From Candidatus Dadabacteria bacterium (GTDB lineage: Bacteria; Desulfobacterota_D; UBA1144; Nemesobacterales; Nemesobacteraceae), in NCBI GenBank assembly GCA_951812945.1, contig CATOTB010000001.1:248001-312000 (forward strand): a stretch of DNA of 64,000 bases. Reading direction: 5' to 3'. Both the position numbers and the translations under genes were made by a program. The number at the start of each line of letters is the position of its first letter. The stretch's first letter is position 1. This document shows positions 61,211 through 64,000 of the stretch, in pieces. A model generated the notes under the pieces. That model made no database searches and was not told the origin of the DNA. It saw only the letters and a program-made list of their open reading frames with translations.

Positions 61211-62152
61211 ATGTCTAAGAAGAAACACAAAACACCCGGCAAATCACACAGAGAAGGAATCGGAATCCTTGAACTTTTGGAGATGTTTCCCAATGAGGTA
61301 ACAGCCGTGAAGTGGTTCGAGTCGATACGCTGGCCGAACGGGAGACATTGCCCTCACTGCGGAAGCGTAGATACCAAAATCAAGCCTAGCGAGAAACCAC
61401 AGCCTTATCGTTGTTCTGATTGCCACAAACATTTTAGTTGTAAAGTTGGAACTGTAATGGAAGGAAGCAACCTATCCGTGCGAAAATGGGTTTTAGCGAT
61501 GTACTTGATGAGCACAAATCTTAAAGGCGTGTCCAGTATGAAACTGCATAGAGACCTCGGAGTAACTCAAAAGACGGCTTGGATGATGGCACAGAAGATA
61601 AGGCAGGGATGGACAGAAGGTAAAGGAATGTTAAGCGGGACTGTAGAAGTAGACGAGACTTTTATAGGCGGTAAAGAGAAAAATAAGCATGAGAGTAAGC
61701 GTAGTCATACTCGGGGTCCTTCTGGAAAAGCGGTAGTAATGGGAATGAAGGCTCGGGAAGCAAACAAGATTATTGCCAAGCCTGTTCCTGAAAGAACCAA
61801 AGAGGCGGTGCAGGGTTTTATAAGTGAAAATGTCTCTCGCAAAGCTATGATATATTCGGATAATCACAGAAGCTATATCGGACTTCCCTTTGAGCATGAA
61901 AGCGTGAATCACAGTGTAGGAGAATATGTCAGGGAAAAGGCTCACACTAACGGGATAGAGTCATTTTGGGCAATGTTGAAAAGAGGGTATGACGGAACTT
62001 ATCACAAAATGAGTGAGAAACATCTAGGGCGTTATGTTACTGAATTTGCGGGAAGGCATAATGTAAGGGAGTTAGATACTATAGAGCAAATGAAGTCTGT
62101 GGCAAAAGGAATGGTGGGTAAGAAACTTCCATATAAGGAGTTGGTGGGATGA
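61211..62152 (+). CDS. IS1595-family (ISXO2-like) transposase
   Basis: 313 residues, complete. The N-terminal zinc ribbon is CPHCGSVDTKI and YRCSDCHKHFS. The helix-turn-helix follows (LKGVSSMKLHRDLGVTQKTAWMM). The DDE-type catalytic core shows D148 (VEVDETFIGGK), D217 (MIYSDNHRSY), and the HTNGIESFWAMLKRGYDGTYHKM block with E250. Members of this family make 8-bp target duplications. Its stop overlaps the methyltransferase start (ATGA), so the two are translated together. Confidence 0.95.
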   Translation: MSKKKHKTPGKSHREGIGILELLEMFPNEVTAVKWFESIRWPNGRHCPHCGSVDTKIKPSEKPQPYRCSDCHKHFSCKVGTVMEGSNLSVRKWVLAMYLMSTNLKGVSSMKLHRDLGVTQKTAWMMAQKIRQGWTEGKGMLSGTVEVDETFIGGKEKNKHESKRSHTRGPSGKAVVMGMKAREANKIIAKPVPERTKEAVQGFISENVSRKAMIYSDNHRSYIGLPFEHESVNHSVGEYVREKAHTNGIESFWAMLKRGYDGTYHKMSEKHLGRYVTEFAGRHNVRELDTIEQMKSVAKGMVGKKLPYKELVG

Positions 62153-63228
62153 ATAAAACAAGTCAAAAAAGACCTTTAGATTCTGCCAAAAAAAACAAGA
62201 AAAACGAGTTCTACACACAATTATCTGATATAGAAAACGAGCTTCGGCATTACAAAAATCATTTTCGGGATAAAGTAGTTTACTGTAATTGTGACGATCC
62301 GAGAATCAGTAATTTTTTTCACTATTTTGCATGCAACTTTGAAAAATTCGGATTAAAGAAACTAATCACAACTTGCTATAAGAATCAGAATAGAGATTTG
62401 TTTAGCCAACACGATTCTGAAAAAGCAATTTGGTTAGAATATAATGGAATGCGTGGGGAGAGGGGGGGCGTGCCCGATCCTGAAGAAATTGAAACATATC
62501 CGTTAAACGGTGATGGAGATTTCTGCAGTAGTGAGTGTATAGAAATTCTGAAAAAGGCGGATGTAGTTGTAACCAACCCCCCTTTTTCTTTGTTTCGGAA
62601 GTATGTAAATCAACTTGTTAAGTATAATAAAAAGTTTGTCATTATAGGCAACAAAAATGCTATTACTTATAAAGAGATATTTAGATTGGTTAAAGATGAC
62701 AAGTTGTGGATCGGGAATACGCCCATGGGCAAAGATATGCTATTTGATGTACCACAAGATTATGCGGAAGAATTAGTTGCAAACAAAAAAGAAGGCAGTG
62801 CCTATAAGATAGTAGACGGTATCGTTAAGGGGAGATCACAAAGCACTTGGTTTACTAACCTTGACCATACAAAACGACACGAAGAACTGATTTTATACAA
62901 AAAATATTCGCCAGAAGAATACCCAAAATACTATAATTACAATGCAATCAATGTGGACAAAACAGATAATATACCGAAGGATTACGATGGGCAAATGGGG
63001 GTTCCTATCAGTTTTCTTGATAAATACAACCCAGACCAATTTGAAATTATTGGGCTAGGAATTGCGAATCATGGGAAAGCAATAGGTGTTAGGCCATATA
63101 CACCTGAACATAGAAAGTATCGGAAAGAAGTACAAAAGAGGGGAGTTGTAGACGGGGATTTATATATGATGAAGGACAGCATAGTTACCGTTCCCTATGC
63201 CAGAGTCTTGATCAAAAAGAGAAGATGA
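62149..63228 (+). CDS. EcoRI-methylase-like adenine-specific DNA methyltransferase
   Basis: 359 residues. The catalytic motif IV is NPPF (143-146) in VVVTNPPFSLFRKYV. The N-terminal NEFYTQLSDIENELRHYKNHFRDKVVYCNCDDPRISNFF is typical of the EcoRI-type adenine methylase group. It would methylate N6 of adenine in a specific site, protecting the host or element DNA. It is coupled to the transposase by a 4-bp overlap and followed 7 bp later by a DUF262 gene, the likely nuclease partner. Confidence 0.92.
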   Translation: MNKTSQKRPLDSAKKNKKNEFYTQLSDIENELRHYKNHFRDKVVYCNCDDPRISNFFHYFACNFEKFGLKKLITTCYKNQNRDLFSQHDSEKAIWLEYNGMRGERGGVPDPEEIETYPLNGDGDFCSSECIEILKKADVVVTNPPFSLFRKYVNQLVKYNKKFVIIGNKNAITYKEIFRLVKDDKLWIGNTPMGKDMLFDVPQDYAEELVANKKEGSAYKIVDGIVKGRSQSTWFTNLDHTKRHEELILYKKYSPEEYPKYYNYNAINVDKTDNIPKDYDGQMGVPISFLDKYNPDQFEIIGLGIANHGKAIGVRPYTPEHRKYRKEVQKRGVVDGDLYMMKDSIVTVPYARVLIKKRR

Positions 63229-63235
63229 ATGACAA

Positions 63236-64000
63236 ATGAAAATTGAATTGAGAAAAGTCAGGATTCGTGAACTTGTTGCGGATTATGTTGACGATCGTGA
63301 GGGTGGCGTTAGAGGATACTCTGGCAAACTGGATATTCGACCACGTTTCCAAAGAGAGTTTGTATACAAGGACCGACAACGAGATGCTGTAATAGATACA
63401 ATCATGAAGGGGTTTCCACTGAATGTTATGTATTGGGCAGATCGTGGAAACGGAACTTACGAAATCATCGACGGTCAACAACGCACGATTTCGATAGCGC
63501 AATATGTGACTGGTGATTTTTCTTTTAATAAATTATTTTTCCATAATCAACCAGACGACATACAAGAGAATATCTTGGATTATGAATTAATGATTTATGT
63601 ATGCGAGGGACCGGAGAGTGAAAAACTAGAATGGTTTAAGATAGTCAATATTGCAGGTGAAAGACTATACGACCAAGAAATACGTAATGCGGTCTATTCT
63701 GGTTCTTGGGTATCCGATGCAAAAAAACACTTTAGCAGATCAAGGTGTGCTGCTTATGGGATTGGACAAGATTATATGAAAGGAACCCCAATTCGTCAGG
63801 ATTACTTGGAGACTGTAATCGATTGGATCAGTGAAGGAAACATTGAAGATTACATGGGAAAACACCAGCATAATTCAGATGCAAAGGAATTATGGAAGTA
63901 TTTCCGAGACGTGGTAGGTTGGATAGAAGATAACTTTGAATTACGAAAGAAAATCATGAGGGGAGTAGATTGGGGCACACTTTACAATCAGTTTAAGGAG
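63236..64000 (+). CDS. DUF262 (GmrSD/ParB-like nuclease-fold) protein, 5' part
   Basis: 255 codons from the ATG at 63236 with no stop before the window edge. The DUF262 motifs are visible: DIRPRFQREFVYKDRQRDAV with the RxFQR box, FPLNVMYW, and YEIIDGQQRTISIAQYV with the DGQQRT box (residues 79-84) that binds or hydrolyses nucleotide. In defence systems this domain occurs in GmrS/GmrD, SspE and BrxU-like enzymes, often with a C-terminal HNH nuclease, which would lie beyond the window here. Adjacent to the methyltransferase, it is the candidate restriction component. Confidence 0.85.
   Translation, partial: MKIELRKVRIRELVADYVDDREGGVRGYSGKLDIRPRFQREFVYKDRQRDAVIDTIMKGFPLNVMYWADRGNGTYEIIDGQQRTISIAQYVTGDFSFNKLFFHNQPDDIQENILDYELMIYVCEGPESEKLEWFKIVNIAGERLYDQEIRNAVYSGSWVSDAKKHFSRSRCAAYGIGQDYMKGTPIRQDYLETVIDWISEGNIEDYMGKHQHNSDAKELWKYFRDVVGWIEDNFELRKKIMRGVDWGTLYNQFKE

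Larger units (their letters stand above)
60339..64000 (+). mobile_element. IS1595-type transposon carrying a restriction-modification-like cargo (left part; runs off window)
   Basis: The left end 60339-60360 begins GGGACTTATATAC and shares TTATATACAATCCTA with the left end of the tnpB element; its first 13 bases equal the outer end of that element's right repeat. Inside are a structured RNA candidate, a membrane protein, an IS1595 transposase, a DNA methyltransferase and a DUF262 gene, all AT-rich compared with the neighbouring chromosome. The transposase overlaps the methyltransferase start, so no right end can lie between them. The right repeat and the partner of the possible duplication AATCGAAA (60331-60338) lie beyond 64000. 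Confidence 0.7.

Overview
This 64 kb window is a chromosomal segment around a probable replication origin of a diderm (Gram-negative-type) bacterium. The envelope assignment rests on a TonB-dependent receptor, type II secretion genes (gspL, gspM, gspN), an RTX lipoprotein, a Slt-type lytic transglycosylase and periplasmic proteins. The lineage cannot be fixed from sequence alone. The gene mix (F420-type CofC, FolE2, T2SS, CTERM-like anchoring, several GT-C glycosyltransferases) would fit a Dadabacteria- or Desulfobacterota-like organism; that is inference only.

Layout. 1-25 kb: mostly minus-strand housekeeping genes. These are the pheT start, mnmE flanked by two exact parS sites, an AhpD-like protein with its TetR regulator, a MidA-like methyltransferase, a folate cluster (pabB-pabC-mazG-folE2), an EtfD-like membrane Fe-S oxidoreductase, a secreted cache/CTERM protein, a divergent TonB receptor and DsbA-like protein, three membrane glycosylation genes, two tandem CorC/HlyC proteins and thiL. 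At 25.1 kb the coding strand switches at dnaA, and dnaN follows; the dnaA-dnaN gap carries origin-like motifs. 28-36 kb: gspL-gspM-[tnpB element]-gspN, pheA-hisC-tyrA, msrB and tRNA-Met. 36-44 kb: a GT22-like enzyme, cofC, higBA, hisBH, slt, a lone DppC-type permease, queF and tRNA-Gln. 44-46 kb, just after the tRNA: a small accessory patch with mobile mystery proteins A and B (Fic) and orphan antitoxin-like genes. 46-60 kb: nitrilase, SDR, nitroreductase, cytochrome c, a SelW-like protein, leuA, the RTX lipoprotein, an IS1595 relic, mutS, mazEF and groESL. 60.3 kb to the end: a distinctly AT-rich mobile segment.

Main discovery. Two mobile units share the same terminal inverted repeat. (1) The tnpB gene between gspM and gspN is not in a classical IS200/IS605 layout. 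It is enclosed by imperfect ~23-bp inverted repeats (30409-30431 and 31681-31703) that abut a perfect 8-bp direct repeat, ATATAAAG, as expected of a transposon with inverted ends that makes 8-bp target duplications. (2) The same terminal sequence recurs at 60339-60360, at the left edge of a unit carrying a structured RNA candidate, a membrane protein, an IS1595-family transposase, an EcoRI-methylase-like gene translationally coupled to the transposase (ATGA overlap), and a DUF262 gene running off the window. The simplest reading is an IS1595-type transposon carrying a restriction-modification-like cargo, whose transposase could also mobilise a transposase-less derivative carrying an RNA-guided TnpB nuclease. 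A decayed second IS1595 transposase lies at 53.6-54.2 kb.
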